A stretch of DNA of 64,000 bases from Brevundimonas aurantiaca (GCF_014199955.1 NZ_JACHOQ010000003.1:248001-312000); one strand, 5' to 3'. Shown: positions 42,453-53,590, numbered from the stretch's first letter. Numbers and translations: made by a program. Notes: a model not told the origin generated them from the letters alone.

Positions 42453-42853
42453 TTCTCGCCTGCAAGCACCCAGGATGCGACGGAGATGTATTTGCGACCG
42501 GCGTCCTGGGCATGGGCCACACAGGCCTCCAGCGTCTCACGCCCGCGCACGCTGGCCAGTTTGATCAGCATGGGCAGGTTCAGCCCGGCGATGACCTCGG
42601 CATGGGTCTGTTCCATCACCGAAATCGCCAGATTGGACGGCGTGCCCCCGAACATGTCGGTCAGCAGGATGACGCCGTCGCCGTCGTCCACGGCGGCGGC
42701 GGCGTCGACGATGTCGCGCCGACGGCGCTCCATGTCGTCTTCGGGGCCGATGCAGATGGCCGCCACCCCGCGCTGCGGGCCGACCACATGCTCCATCGCC
42801 GAAAGAAACTCCGAGGCCAGTCCCCCGTGGGTGACGATAACAAGGCCAATCAT
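42449..42853 (-). CDS. EIIA-Man family PTS protein
   Basis: Protein of 134 residues matching the mannose-type IIA domain. The phospho-accepting His9 is in VTHGG, and LLTDMFGGTPSNLA and the GLNLPMLIKL motif are clear. Without IIB, IIC or IID partners it should act as a regulator receiving phosphate from HPr. Translationally coupled to the HPr gene. A gap of 117 bases separates it from hprK, so it may have an extra promoter. Confidence 0.95.
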   Translation of the reverse strand: MIGLVIVTHGGLASEFLSAMEHVVGPQRGVAAICIGPEDDMERRRRDIVDAAAAVDDGDGVILLTDMFGGTPSNLAISVMEQTHAEVIAGLNLPMLIKLASVRGRETLEACVAHAQDAGRKYISVASWVLAGEK

Positions 42854-42970
42854 GAGAACGTCACTCGCATCCCCCGAACCATCCCCGGACCTCTCCCTGT
42901 CCGACAGGGAGGCCGGACGCGCCCACCTCGGGACCGCAAGGGCCGTGTCATAGACTCGTTGCGCGCCGGT

Positions 42971-43405
42971 TCAAAGCGTTCCGAGCGCGACTGCGACCAT
43001 CTCGACGGCGGATGGGGGGCGGGGGTCCAGCGCCAGGAGCGGCAGATCCACCCCCGCGAACCGGCGGGTTTGCGGTTCGGGCAGGCGTTCGACCGCCTCG
43101 GGCGCGCAGGCGACGGCCATGACGACACGGGCGACCCAACGTGTTCTGGCGGACACGATTCCGACCCCGCGCGCCTCGATCCGGCCGGCGATCGACTGGG
43201 GCGCCGTAGCGTAAAGCGAGCCGCCTGAGGCCCAGACACGGGTGTAGTCGTCGCTGACCAGTCGCCAACCGCGTCCGATCAGCCGCAGCGCCAGATCGCT
43301 TTTTCCGGCGCCTGAGGGCCCCAGGATCATCACCGCCCGCCACGCCGCCTCGTCCGGTCCGCGCCGGGCCACCGTGGTTGCGTGGATAGGGGCGGCCTCG
43401 GTCAC
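42971..43405 (-). CDS. hprK: HPr kinase/phosphorylase, short alphaproteobacterial form
   Basis: Phosphorylates HPr on Ser and removes that phosphate. At 144 residues it has only the C-terminal kinase domain, as is normal in alphaproteobacteria, against about 310 in Firmicutes. The P-loop GPSGAGKS is at 29-36, followed by LVSDDYTRV with acidic catalytic residues. The C-terminal part with PEPQTRRFAGVDLPLLALDPR is divergent from Gram-positive proteins. It overlaps the chvG stop by four bases, so translation is coupled to the sensor kinase. Confidence 0.94.
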   Translation of the reverse strand: MTEAAPIHATTVARRGPDEAAWRAVMILGPSGAGKSDLALRLIGRGWRLVSDDYTRVWASGGSLYATAPQSIAGRIEARGVGIVSARTRWVARVVMAVACAPEAVERLPEPQTRRFAGVDLPLLALDPRPPSAVEMVAVALGTL

Positions 43406-45027
43406 GGACGGCGGCCGTTCGCCGGCAGGGCCACCACGAAGCGGGCGCCCAGGATGCGGTCGCCCTCCGTCATATTCTCCGCCCAGGCGCGTCCCCCGTG
43501 CGCCTCGACGATCTGGCGGACGATGGACAGGCCCAGACCTGAGTTCGATCCGAAGGCCGCGCCCCTGGGTCGCGAGGTGTAGAAGCGTTCGAATACCGTC
43601 TCGAGATTTTCGGGCGGCACCCCCGGCCCCTGATCCTCAATGCGGATCCGGATCGGCAGCTCGCCCTCCGTCTCTTCCAGGGTCACGCGCACCGATCCGT
43701 CGGCCGGACTGAAGGAGCGGGCGTTGTCGATCAGATTGCGGAAGACCTGGCCCAGAGGCCCGTCGCGCCCCACCACCCGCAGCGCCTGAGCCGGCGGATC
43801 ATACAGGACCGGAATGTCGCCGGGCTTGGCCGTCGTCTCATAGACGTTGACGATGTCGCTCAGCAGGGTGTTCAGGGCGATGGGGCGGGGCCGATCGCGC
43901 GACAGTTCCGCATCCAGCCGCGAGGCGTTGGATATGTCGGTGATCAGCCGATCCAGGCGCCGCACGTCCTGCTGCAGCAGGGCGGTCAGTTTTTCGCGCT
44001 GAGCGTCCGTCTTCACCAGGGGCAGGGTCTCCAGGGCCGAGCGGATCGAGGTCAGGGGGTTCTTGATCTCGTGCGACACGTCAGCGGCGAACCGTTCGAT
44101 CGCGTCCATCCGCGTGGACAGGGTGTCGGTCATCGATTCCAGCGACCGGGCCAGGTCGCCGATCTCATCCTTGCGGTCTTCCAGATCGGGAAGAGAGATG
44201 GATCGGGCCCGTTGCAGCTTGACCCCGTCCGCTGCCGCCGAAAGCCGCATGATCGGTCGCGCCACGAACAGATGCAGCAGCAGGGAGGCCAGGAGATTCA
44301 CCCCCAGGGCCACCAGGGCGAAGGGCACCAGGGCGCGCCTCTGGGCGCCGAGGATCTCATCGACATTGCCGGCCTCAAGCGTCAGCACCCCCAAGACCTG
44401 ACGCACATGTCGGATTGGAATGGAGACGGAGACGACGCGATCGCCCGACTCATTGCGCCGGAGCGTGGTCTGGGGCGCGCCGGCCAGTGCCAGCTCCACC
44501 TCGGCCGTCACCTCGCGCTCCGCCGCGTCCTTCTGTTCGGCCCGACGCGCGTTGACGCGCGCCAGATCGCCGGGCGCTTTGGAGCCCGCCGGGCGGGCGG
44601 GCGGCAAGGCCTGGCCGGGGATGTTTTCGGTGACCTGATAGCTGTCGATGACCTGCAGGCCGTTGATGTCGTACAGGCGCACCCGCTGCCCCTCGGGCAC
44701 GAAGTTGTCGCGCAGCCAGCGGGCCGCCTCGCCGACGTCCAGCTCCGGGGTGGGCTCGCCTCGCGTGATGCTGAGCTGCCCCAGCACATTGCCGAGCAGT
44801 TCGGCCTGGACCTTCAGCGATTCCTGGCGCGCCTGAATCAACCCCTTGCTCCATTCATTGAGCAGGAGGGCGCCGCCGAACAGGATCAGCAGGCTCAGCA
44901 GGTTGAGGGCGAGGATGAAGCCGCCGAGCCGCGAGCCGCCGAAGCGGAACAGCGGCCGTCGATGAGGCTCTTCCTCGGTCTCGCGGCCGGGAAGATCAGC
45001 TTTCGCGGTATCGGTAGCCGACGCCAT
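43402..45027 (-). CDS. chvG: Sensor histidine kinase ChvG
   Basis: Inner-membrane kinase of 541 residues, partner of ChvI. TM1 (about 35-57), a periplasmic sensor (about 58-235), TM2 (about 236-256), HAMP, then the phospho-acceptor H319 in [14 protein letters not shown] box ([12 protein letters not shown]), G1 (EDQGPGVP) and G2 ([11 protein letters not shown]). ChvG/ExoS senses acid and cell-envelope stress and governs envelope, motility and metabolic genes. The start overlaps the chvI 3' end by 32 bases, so a later start is possible. hprK overlaps its stop. Confidence 0.94.
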   Translation of the reverse strand: MASATDTAKADLPGRETEEEPHRRPLFRFGGSRLGGFILALNLLSLLILFGGALLLNEWSKGLIQARQESLKVQAELLGNVLGQLSITRGEPTPELDVGEAARWLRDNFVPEGQRVRLYDINGLQVIDSYQVTENIPGQALPPARPAGSKAPGDLARVNARRAEQKDAAEREVTAEVELALAGAPQTTLRRNESGDRVVSVSIPIRHVRQVLGVLTLEAGNVDEILGAQRRALVPFALVALGVNLLASLLLHLFVARPIMRLSAAADGVKLQRARSISLPDLEDRKDEIGDLARSLESMTDTLSTRMDAIERFAADVSHEIKNPLTSIRSALETLPLVKTDAQREKLTALLQQDVRRLDRLITDISNASRLDAELSRDRPRPIALNTLLSDIVNVYETTAKPGDIPVLYDPPAQALRVVGRDGPLGQVFRNLIDNARSFSPADGSVRVTLEETEGELPIRIRIEDQGPGVPPENLETVFERFYTSRPRGAAFGSNSGLGLSIVRQIVEAHGGRAWAENMTEGDRILGARFVVALPANGRRP

Positions 45028-45700
45028 ACAGGGTCTCGATCGCGTCGAACTCGGGGTCCACGGCGCGGAACTTCTTGCGCATCCGCTTCACGTGGCTGTC
45101 GATGGTGCGGTCATCGACATAGACTTGGTCGTCATAGGCCGCGTCCATCAGATTGTCGCGGCTCTTCACGAAGCCGGGGCGCTGGGCCAGGGCCTGAAGC
45201 AGCAGAAATTCCGTGACGGTCAGCTTCACCGGCTTGCCGTCCCAGGTCGATTCATGGCGCGCCGGGTCCATGCTGAGCTTGCCGCGCTTTATCGCCTTGC
45301 CGGACACCTCGGCCGAGGGCTCGGGCTCGACGCCGTCGGCGCCGGTGCGGCGCAGCAGGGCCTTGACCCGCTCGATCAGCAGCCTCTGGCTGAACGGCTT
45401 GTGGATATAGTCGTCGGCGCCGAGGTTGAAGCCTAGGATCTCGTCGATCTCTTCATCCTTGGAGGTCAGCATGATGACCGGGAGCTGCGAGGTCTGGCGC
45501 AGCCGGCGCAACACCTCCATCCCGTCCATGCGCGGCATCTTCACGTCAAGAATGGCCAGATCGGGCGGCGTGCTCTCCAAGGCCGCCAGACCCGATGCAC
45601 CGTCGTGATAGGCGGTGATCTTATGGCCATGGCTTTCCAGCGCCAGCGAGACGGACGTCACGATGTTCTCGTCGTCATCGACCAGGGTGATGTTGGCCAA
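44996..45700 (-). CDS. chvI: Response regulator ChvI
   Basis: OmpR-type regulator of 234 residues. The receiver domain has the acidic pocket DDD (8-10), phospho-acceptor D52 in [10 protein letters not shown], the TSK motif and the KPF Lys near residue 102. The winged-helix DNA-binding domain follows from about 130, with [32 protein letters not shown] and the C-terminal YGVGYRY hairpin. First gene of the regulatory cluster. A 7-bp inverted repeat lies about 50 bases upstream (GTAACCG / CGGTTAC, 45752-45773). Confidence 0.95.
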   Translation of the reverse strand: MANITLVDDDENIVTSVSLALESHGHKITAYHDGASGLAALESTPPDLAILDVKMPRMDGMEVLRRLRQTSQLPVIMLTSKDEEIDEILGFNLGADDYIHKPFSQRLLIERVKALLRRTGADGVEPEPSAEVSGKAIKRGKLSMDPARHESTWDGKPVKLTVTEFLLLQALAQRPGFVKSRDNLMDAAYDDQVYVDDRTIDSHVKRMRKKFRAVDPEFDAIETLYGVGYRYRES

Positions 45701-45897
45701 GGGGTCTTCTCCTGAACTTCCCGTTCCCGAAACCGAGAACGGACGGCAAGCGTAACCGTTCGATCGCGGTTACATTAGGGCCAAGACAGATGGGCCGCCA
45801 AGCCGCAGGTTTCAACGACGGCGATAGGCGGATCCTTCAGAAACTGACAATTTACCGGGCAACCCCGCCTTAAAGCCTTGGCGCTTAGGGTGGTCGC

Positions 45898-47616
45898 ATG
45901 GCCGGCCCAATCCATTATGAAGTCTATGTCCGAAGGACCGCCCCGGCGGCCTGGACCCTGCTGATCGCGACCGAAGACCGAAAAGCCGCGCTGGAAACCG
46001 CCGAAGAGCAGTTTCAGGCCAAACAGGCGGTCGCGGTGCGGGTCACCAAGGAGACGCTGGACCCAGAGACGATGGAGTTCAACAGCCTGACGATTCTGAA
46101 TCTCGGGCTGCCGGAAGAAAAGTCGAAGAAGAAGCCGGAAGCGGCGGCCCGTCCCGCCTGCGGCTCGCCCAAGGAACTCTATGCGCCCCATGCTCGGGCC
46201 CTGATCGGCCGCGTCCTCGAGGACTGGCTGAAGCGGCACGGGGTGACCGCCTTCGAGCTTCTGCACCGGCCGGATCTGGCGGAACGGCTGGACGCCTCGG
46301 GCGTCGAACTTCAACATGCCGTTCAGAAGGTGGCCGTGCCCGAAAGCCAGGCCGGCGGCCAGGATCTGCATGGGATGGTGCGCCACTACCAGCGGCTGGC
46401 CGACGCCACGATCTCCCAGCTGATGAAGGCGGGCCGAAGCGGCCAGTTTCCGTCACTGGACGATCTTTCGATCGCCGATGTGGCCCATCGCCTGTCGGGA
46501 TCGGCCGACCGAGCCTTCATCATGGGCGGCGTGGCGGCCCAGGCCCTGGCCGATCGTCAGGGCGCACGGGCGCGGCTGGACCGGCTGATGGATCTGATGG
46601 ATGGCGCGCCGACGGAAGGGCCGCCGCGCGCCCTGGTGGTGAGCGTCGTCGAGCAGATTGCGACGGAGATGCTGGCGATCCGGTCAAATCTGGCTGACAT
46701 CCTGGGGCCGTCCTTGGATCTCGGCGCCAGTCTGGCGGCCCTCGTGCGGATGGTGGCGCCCAAGGAGGTGGAGCGGTTGATCGCCGTGGATCCCCGGATG
46801 GGGCTTCTGACCCCGACCGTGGATGGCCCCGCAGCCCGGCTCGGCAGCCGGATCGCCGCCGGCGACTTTCCGCGTCTGTCGGCCGCCTTGGCCCGATTCA
46901 TAACGCGCGAACTGTCCAGTTCCCGCCGCCTGCGCCCCTCTGATCCGGCGGGCGAGATCGATATTCTTCGGACCCTGGCTATGGCCCTGACGTCCGCCTC
47001 GGGTCGGCTTTTGACCCTGGAGGAGGTGCAGAACGCCTTCGTCGATCGGTCCAGGAGCCTGGTCACGCCCGATTTCGTCGCCTCCTATGTTCAGTCATGC
47101 GCGACCGTATTGGTCGAGGCCGAACATCTGACGCGGCTTTGCGAGAATGTCACCGGCGCCGCCAACAAGCGGGCGGCGGCGCGATGGCTGAGCGGCTGCG
47201 TCAAATCGGTGAGGCTTGAGGCCGAGCTCCGGCAATCGACGCCGGGCGGTCCGAACGCCTCGCAGAAACTGCTCACTCTGGCGCGGCTGCAGCGCTCGGT
47301 GCGCGCGGTGCAGTTGGGAGAGATCGACGAGCGTGAGATCGCCGCCTCGATCGGGACCTTGGGCGGAACCCTGGAGGCGGACGCCGGCCTGATCAGCCAG
47401 ATCGCCCGCGCCTCGGCCGCCGTGACGCAGAAGCTGGGCGTCCTGCTGAGAATGGCGGCCGGCGAAACGGCGCCTCTGGGACCGGCCGCCGATCGCGCCC
47501 GGACGGAAGCGCTGCGCATGCTGCGCGCTTCCGAGGTCAAGGACGCCCTGAGCGTCGAGCCGGAGGCGTCGGCTGCGCTGAACGCCCTGATGCCGGCCGC
47601 CGGGATTCGGCTTTAG
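45898..47616 (+). CDS. Large uncharacterised cytoplasmic protein next to chvI
   Basis: Protein of 572 residues with no signal peptide and no clear membrane segment. The first 65 residues look like a small alpha/beta domain (HYEVYVRRTAPAAWTLL, TAEEQFQAKQAVAVRV). The rest is almost all helical, rich in Ala, Leu and Arg, with several long amphipathic helices, which suggests a scaffold or adaptor. I do not recognise a family or active site. It diverges from chvI (197 bases between starts), so shared control is plausible. The gene is full length and ends just before the zf-TFIIB gene on the other strand. Confidence 0.75.
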   Translation: MAGPIHYEVYVRRTAPAAWTLLIATEDRKAALETAEEQFQAKQAVAVRVTKETLDPETMEFNSLTILNLGLPEEKSKKKPEAAARPACGSPKELYAPHARALIGRVLEDWLKRHGVTAFELLHRPDLAERLDASGVELQHAVQKVAVPESQAGGQDLHGMVRHYQRLADATISQLMKAGRSGQFPSLDDLSIADVAHRLSGSADRAFIMGGVAAQALADRQGARARLDRLMDLMDGAPTEGPPRALVVSVVEQIATEMLAIRSNLADILGPSLDLGASLAALVRMVAPKEVERLIAVDPRMGLLTPTVDGPAARLGSRIAAGDFPRLSAALARFITRELSSSRRLRPSDPAGEIDILRTLAMALTSASGRLLTLEEVQNAFVDRSRSLVTPDFVASYVQSCATVLVEAEHLTRLCENVTGAANKRAAARWLSGCVKSVRLEAELRQSTPGGPNASQKLLTLARLQRSVRAVQLGEIDEREIAASIGTLGGTLEADAGLISQIARASAAVTQKLGVLLRMAAGETAPLGPAADRARTEALRMLRASEVKDALSVEPEASAALNALMPAAGIRL

Positions 47617-47619
47617 GCG

Positions 47620-47925
47620 TCAGTCGAAAATGTCGAAGATGCTGTCGCGCTTCTTCTTCTTGTAGTGATAGCCGTCGTCGCGGCGGCGATCGTCCCTGTA
47701 GCCCTTGACCTCTCCATAGTCGGACGGCGCGTTCCAGGGGCGGGTCTGCGGCGAGGGGGCGGAGGCGGCGGCGCGTCCTTCATCGACGGCCGAGGCCATC
47801 AGGGTTTCCAACTCGCCGCGATCCAGCCAGACGCCGCGACAGGTCGGGCACATGTCGAACTGGACGCCGTTCCGATCCAGGCTCTGCATCGGGCTGTTGT
47901 CGTTGGGGCACATCAGAAGGGGCAT
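47620..47925 (-). CDS. zf-TFIIB domain protein
   Basis: Small zinc-ribbon protein of 101 residues. It begins MPLLMCPNDNSPM and has the second Cys pair in FDMCPTCRGVWLDRGELE, which defines the zf-TFIIB family. A charged linker follows, and the C-terminus ends KKKKRDSIFDIFD, a common tail in this family. The zinc site should be structural; the function is unknown. The start at 47925 was chosen by family; the longer frame to 48090 adds an implausible Arg-rich leader. Confidence 0.9.
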   Translation of the reverse strand: MPLLMCPNDNSPMQSLDRNGVQFDMCPTCRGVWLDRGELETLMASAVDEGRAAASAPSPQTRPWNAPSDYGEVKGYRDDRRRDDGYHYKKKKRDSIFDIFD

Positions 47926-48147
47926 GGCGGGGCTCCGGGTCGGTTGACGATCGGGTGCGACGCGACGGGAAGGCAGGGGGTCCGAGACCCGTCGCGTCGA
48001 TGCACCCGTGCGGTCCGACATCGCATCGCACGCCCAGGGGAGGGGAACCCGGCCGCGACGACGCCAGAGGGGCCCGTTCCGCAAACCCAAGCTAGGGGGT
48101 CGGCGTCTGCGCCGCCATGCGTCGTGGCGCCACAGGGCGCGGCTTGA
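47926..48147. other. Intergenic region upstream of the zf-TFIIB gene
   Basis: About 220 bases between the zf-TFIIB start and the palindromic repeat. I see no convincing gene, RNA or terminator. It should hold the zf-TFIIB promoter, but no clear -35/-10 pair was recognised. Confidence 0.5.
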
Positions 48148-48230
48148 TCATGCTCTCGCTTTAATCTGGAGCCTGATTCACCGTTTCAGCGGAACCGCGA
48201 AGCGGTTCCTCCTCAACGGATCAGGCTCTA
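48148..48230. repeat. Intergenic nested palindromic repeat, copy 2
   Basis: Second copy of the repeat at 1443-1516. The inner hairpin is identical (GGAACCGC 48191-48198, loop GAA, GCGGTTCC 48202-48209). The outer arms are GAGCCTGAT (48169-48177) and ATCAGGCTC (48220-48228), a compensated variant of the first copy. The segment 48148-48168 is the exact reverse complement of 1443-1463. The right end overlaps the stop codon of the flavoprotein gene on the minus strand. Confidence 0.8.
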
Positions 48231-49433
48231 GCAGACCTGACCGGCGGCCCAGCCTGAAGACCAGGCCCACTGGAAATTATAGCCGCCCAGCCAGCCGGTG
48301 ACGTCCACCGCCTCGCCGATGAAATAGAGGCCGGGGACGGACTTCACGGCCAGAGTCTGCTGGTCCAGGGCGGCGGTGTCGATCCCGCCCAGGGTGACCT
48401 CGGCCGTGCGGTAGCCTTCGGACCCCACCGGTTTCACCGTCCAGGCGTTGACCGCCTGGTCCAGTCGCCGCAGGGCCTTGTCCGACAGATCGGCCAGATT
48501 GCCCGCCACGCCTTCGCGCGCGCACAGGTTCTCGGCCAGCCGACGCGGCACGATCTGGGACAGGGCGGTGTGGACCGCCTGGCGTCCGTTCGCCGCCTTG
48601 GCGGCCTTCAGCGCCTCGAACACGTCGTGATCCGGGGCCATGGCGGCGACTATGGGCTCGCCCTCGCGCCAGTAGGAGCTGATCTGAAGTATGGCCGGAC
48701 CGCTCAGGCCGCGGTGGGTGAACAGCATGGCTTCGTCGAACCGGGCCCTGCGCATCTTCTCGGCCGGGGCCGAGGCCACGCGAGCCTCCACCGCAACCCC
48801 GGCGAGCGGCGCCAGGGTCTCCAGCAGGCCCGCCTCGAACGTCAGCGGCACAAGAGCGGGACGGGTCTCGGTCACGCGGATGTCGAACTGCCGCGCGACC
48901 TCATAGGCCCAGCCGGTCGCCCCCATCTTGGGAATGGACTTTCCGCCTGTGGCGACCACCAGCGAGGCCGTCGCGATCTCGGACCCGTCAGACAGGCCGA
49001 TCGACCAGCCCTCGCCCTTTCGGGCGATCCGATCGACGCCGGTCCTCATCCGCAGCTCGACCCCGGCCTCCGCCAGGGCGTCGGTCAGCAGTCGCACGAT
49101 CTGTTTGGCGCTGCCGTCGCAGAACAGCTGGCCCAGGGTCTTCTCATGCCAGGCGATGCCCGCCTGATCGACCCGCTTTATAAAGTCCTGGGGCGTGAAC
49201 CGGCGCAGGGCCGAGGTGGCGAACCGGGGGTTTTCACCCAGAAAGTTCGCCGGCCCGCAGCCCAGATTGGTGAAGTTGCACCGTCCGCCGCCGGAGATGC
49301 GGATCTTCTCGCCGGGATTGGCCGCGTGATCGACGACCAGAACCCGACGGCCGCGCCGCCCGGCCTCGGCGGCGCACATCATGCCGGCGGCGCCGGCCCC
49401 GACCACCAGGACGTCGAACGACGCCCGGCTCAC
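48228..49433 (-). CDS. HI0933/BaiN-like FAD-dependent oxidoreductase
   Basis: Flavoprotein of 401 residues. The N-terminal Rossmann motif VVGAGAAGMMCAAEAGRRG and the family signature EKIRISGGGRCNFTN bind FAD. VVATGGKSIPKMGATGWAYEVA, FTHRGLSGPAIL and the C-terminal GLYFIGEAVDVTGWLGGYNFQWAWSSG are also typical. The physiological substrate of most members is unknown; annotated names such as aminoacetone oxidase are not proven. The stop codon lies within a palindromic repeat, so the last residues may have been set by repeat insertion. Followed 24 bases upstream by ahcY on the same strand. Confidence 0.9.
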   Translation of the reverse strand: MSRASFDVLVVGAGAAGMMCAAEAGRRGRRVLVVDHAANPGEKIRISGGGRCNFTNLGCGPANFLGENPRFATSALRRFTPQDFIKRVDQAGIAWHEKTLGQLFCDGSAKQIVRLLTDALAEAGVELRMRTGVDRIARKGEGWSIGLSDGSEIATASLVVATGGKSIPKMGATGWAYEVARQFDIRVTETRPALVPLTFEAGLLETLAPLAGVAVEARVASAPAEKMRRARFDEAMLFTHRGLSGPAILQISSYWREGEPIVAAMAPDHDVFEALKAAKAANGRQAVHTALSQIVPRRLAENLCAREGVAGNLADLSDKALRRLDQAVNAWTVKPVGSEGYRTAEVTLGGIDTAALDQQTLAVKSVPGLYFIGEAVDVTGWLGGYNFQWAWSSGWAAGQVC

Positions 49434-49457
49434 GAGACCGGCTCCGGGAGGCGGTTC

Positions 49458-50849
<1,392 letters not shown>

Positions 50850-50918
50850 GGCAGGGGCTCCTGGCCGTAAGGGGGTATTGCGCGCCTCATAGCCCGGCAG
50901 GCCTGAAGGAGCAATAAA

Positions 50919-50940
50919 CATATAAGGATGTCCTTATATG
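50919..50940. promoter_or_regulatory. Perfect palindrome upstream of ahcY, probable operator
   Basis: Arms CATATAAGGA and TCCTTATATG are exact inverted repeats with TG between. AT-rich in a GC-rich gap, it is 70 bases from the ahcY start and 46 from the divergent hypothetical gene. The form suits a dimeric ArsR-family regulator. SahR-type control of methyl-cycle genes is a candidate, but the regulator is not in the window. Confidence 0.65.
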
Positions 50941-50985
50941 CGAGGGCGTAGCCGTTTATTAAGCGCCGCGCGTTAGGGTCACGCC

Positions 50986-51399
50986 ATGGAACGCCGCGCC
51001 CTCCTCGGTCTCGCCCTTGTCGCAACGGCCGCCGCCTCGGCCTCGCCGGAGCCCGCCGCAGCCTCTTCGAGCAAGGAGGGCGGCGGCGCCTCCGCCGAAA
51101 CCTATTTCCGACTGCCGGTCGTCACCGCCTCCATCGCCGGGCTGGCCGGGCGCCGAGGGGTTCTGTCGATCGAAACCGGTCTGGACGTGCCCGACGCCGC
51201 CCTGCGCCTTCGCGCCCAGCAGTCTGCGCCGCGTCTGCGCGCCGCCTATAACACCGCCGCTCAGCAGTTCGCCGCCGGCCTGCGGCCCGGCGCGGCGCCC
51301 GACATCGACCGCCTGGCCGGCGCCTTGCAGGCGGCGACCAACGCCACCCTGGGCCGCCCCGGCGCCCGGTTGCTGCTGGGCACGGTTATGGCGATCTGA
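50986..51399 (+). CDS. Exported hypothetical protein
   Basis: Protein of 137 residues. The start MERRALLGLALVATAAASAS looks like a signal peptide, followed by a Ser/Gly-rich linker and a small domain (YFRLPVVTASIAGLAGRRGVL, then ALRLRAQQSAPRLRAAYNTAAQQFAAGL). This beta-then-helix layout loosely recalls FliL-like periplasmic domains, but the match is too weak to claim. No Cys or catalytic motif is seen. It diverges from ahcY and could share the palindrome there. Convergent with priA. Confidence 0.68.
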   Translation: MERRALLGLALVATAAASASPEPAAASSSKEGGGASAETYFRLPVVTASIAGLAGRRGVLSIETGLDVPDAALRLRAQQSAPRLRAAYNTAAQQFAAGLRPGAAPDIDRLAGALQAATNATLGRPGARLLLGTVMAI

Positions 51400-51427
51400 C
51401 CGCTCGTCTCGGACGGGCGGGCGCGTA

Positions 51428-53590
51428 TCAGAGGAAGGAATAGGGATCGACGTCCACGGCCAGCCGGACCGAGGCGGGAACCTTCACCCGCTGCAGCCAG
51501 GCACGCAGAAAGGCTTGCAGATCGACGTCGCGATCCGCGCGCACCAAGAGCCGCTTGCGCCGCCGCCCGCGCACCAGGGCCAGGGGCGCGTCGGCGGGGC
51601 CATAGACCTCCAGCCGTTCGGCGTTGGGAATGGCCTGGGCCAGGTCGGCGGCGGTCTTCTCCACAGCCTGAGCATTCTCGCTGGACAGGACGATCGCCGC
51701 CAGCCGGCCGAAGGGGGGCAGGGACGCCGCCTCCCGCTCGGCCATCTCCGCCTCGACGAAGGCGTTCCGGTCGCCGGCCGCCAGGGCCTGAAGCACCGGA
51801 TGTTCGGGGGTCCAGGTCTGTAACAGGGCCCGTCCCGGCCGATCCGCCCGGCCCGCCCGTCCCGTCGCCTGGGCCAAGAGCTGATAGGTGCGCTCGGCCG
51901 CCCGCAGATCGCCGCCCCTCAGGCCCAGGTCCGCATCCACCACCCCGACCAGGGTCAGGCGGGGGAAGTTGTGGCCCTTGGCGGCCGCCTGTGTGGCGAC
52001 CAGTATGTCGATCTCCCCGTGCGTCATCCGCTGGATCAGGGCCCGGGCCGCTTTGGCGTCGGGCGCGGTGTCCGAGCTGAACACCGCCGTCCGCGCCTCG
52101 GGAAACAGCTGGCGCACCTCCTCCTCGACCCGTTCGACGCCGGGACCGACCGAGACCAGACTGTCTTCGGCCCCGCACGACGGGCAGAGTTTCGGCCGGG
52201 CCATGGAGAAGCCGGTCAGGTGACAGACCAGTCGGCCGGTGTAGCGATGTTCGACCAGCCAGCTGTCGGTGTCCGGCGCCGTCAGCCTGTGCCCGCAGGC
52301 GCGGCACAGGACCACGGGGGCATAGCCGCGCCGGTTCAGGAACAGCAGCGTCTGTTCGCCGCGCGCCAGGGTTTCGCCGATCGCCTCCCTCAGGCTCTGC
52401 GACAGCCAGGTCTGCGGATCCGGAGGCGCCGCGCGCAGGTCGATCAGGTCGATGTCCGGCAGGACGGCGGTCCCATGCCGCGCGCCCAGCTTCAACCAGT
52501 CGTAGCGGCCGTTCTGCGCATTCCACAGCGTCTCCAGCGACGGGGTCGCCGAGGCCAGGACCACGGCCGCCCCCTCGATCCGCGCCCGCGCCACGGCCAG
52601 GTCCCGGCCGTGATAGACCAGCCCCTCTTCCTGCTTGAACGAGCCGTCGTGCTCCTCGTCGACGATGATCAGCCGCAGATTGACGAAGGGCAGGAACAGG
52701 GCGGACCGGGCGCCGACCACGATGTTGCAACGGCCCGCGATGGTCGCCTCCCACACCTGGCGGCGGCGGGGCGGGGCGACGCCGGAATGCCACTCTGCCG
52801 GGGCCGCGCCGAAGCGGGCTGCAATCCGTTCGATCAGGGCCTGGGTCAGGGCGATTTCAGGCAAGAGGATCAGGATCTGCGCCGCCGGATCGGCGCGCAG
52901 CACCCGCGCGATCGCCTCCAGATAGGCTTCGGTCTTGCCGGACCCCGTGACCCCGTCCAGCAGAAAGGGTCGAAACCCGCCCTGGGTCGCTCCGGCCGCC
53001 AGGGCTGAAGCCGCCGCCGCCTGGTCGCCGTTCAGGGTCGCCGGCGCATGGTCGGGATCGGGCCGGGCGAAGGCGGCTTCGGCGGCGATCTCGACGATCT
53101 CCAGAACCCCTTCGTCGATCAATCCCTTCACCACGCCCGCCGACACCCCGGCGTCCCGCGCCAGATCGGCGGCCGTCATCGATCGGACGCCCAGGGCCTC
53201 CAGCACGCTCGTTCGCGCGGGGGTGGCGCGGGCCGGCTGGCGGTCGCCGACCCGCCGCACCCTCCGTTCCGGCCGGGGACGCGGCGCGCGCAGACCCTTC
53301 AGCGCGGTGGCCGCCATCTCGCCGGGCGGGGACAGGGTCCAGCGCCCGGCCCATTCGACAAAGTCCATCACCCCTGCCGGCAGGGCGGGGTCGTCCAGCT
53401 TCGAGTCCACCGCCTTCAGCCGCCGGTTCGAGCCGGTGGTCTCGAACACCTCGGCCACCACGCCCCGGATCAGGCGCGGCCCCAAGGGGACGGCGACCTG
53501 ATCGCCGCGCGCCAGGCTCAGCGCCTCGGGAACCTCGTAGTCGAAGGCTTCCGGCACCGGCAGGGGAATGAGGACCGAGGCGACTTTCAC
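51428..53590 (-). CDS. priA: Primosomal replication restart helicase PriA
   Basis: 3'-5' helicase of 720 residues that reloads the replisome at stalled forks. The N-terminal fork-binding domain begins [21 protein letters not shown]. Walker [13 protein letters not shown] is near residues 210-222 and the Walker B is IIVDEEHD. The zinc region near 427 has CRAC, a lone Cys in VCHL, and CPSC, but lacks the second CxxC and one Cys of CHxCG seen in enterobacterial PriA. The GTG start at 53590 matches the family. Transaldolase diverges 30 bases away. Confidence 0.94.
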   Translation of the reverse strand: MKVASVLIPLPVPEAFDYEVPEALSLARGDQVAVPLGPRLIRGVVAEVFETTGSNRRLKAVDSKLDDPALPAGVMDFVEWAGRWTLSPPGEMAATALKGLRAPRPRPERRVRRVGDRQPARATPARTSVLEALGVRSMTAADLARDAGVSAGVVKGLIDEGVLEIVEIAAEAAFARPDPDHAPATLNGDQAAAASALAAGATQGGFRPFLLDGVTGSGKTEAYLEAIARVLRADPAAQILILLPEIALTQALIERIAARFGAAPAEWHSGVAPPRRRQVWEATIAGRCNIVVGARSALFLPFVNLRLIIVDEEHDGSFKQEEGLVYHGRDLAVARARIEGAAVVLASATPSLETLWNAQNGRYDWLKLGARHGTAVLPDIDLIDLRAAPPDPQTWLSQSLREAIGETLARGEQTLLFLNRRGYAPVVLCRACGHRLTAPDTDSWLVEHRYTGRLVCHLTGFSMARPKLCPSCGAEDSLVSVGPGVERVEEEVRQLFPEARTAVFSSDTAPDAKAARALIQRMTHGEIDILVATQAAAKGHNFPRLTLVGVVDADLGLRGGDLRAAERTYQLLAQATGRAGRADRPGRALLQTWTPEHPVLQALAAGDRNAFVEAEMAEREAASLPPFGRLAAIVLSSENAQAVEKTAADLAQAIPNAERLEVYGPADAPLALVRGRRRKRLLVRADRDVDLQAFLRAWLQRVKVPASVRLAVDVDPYSFL

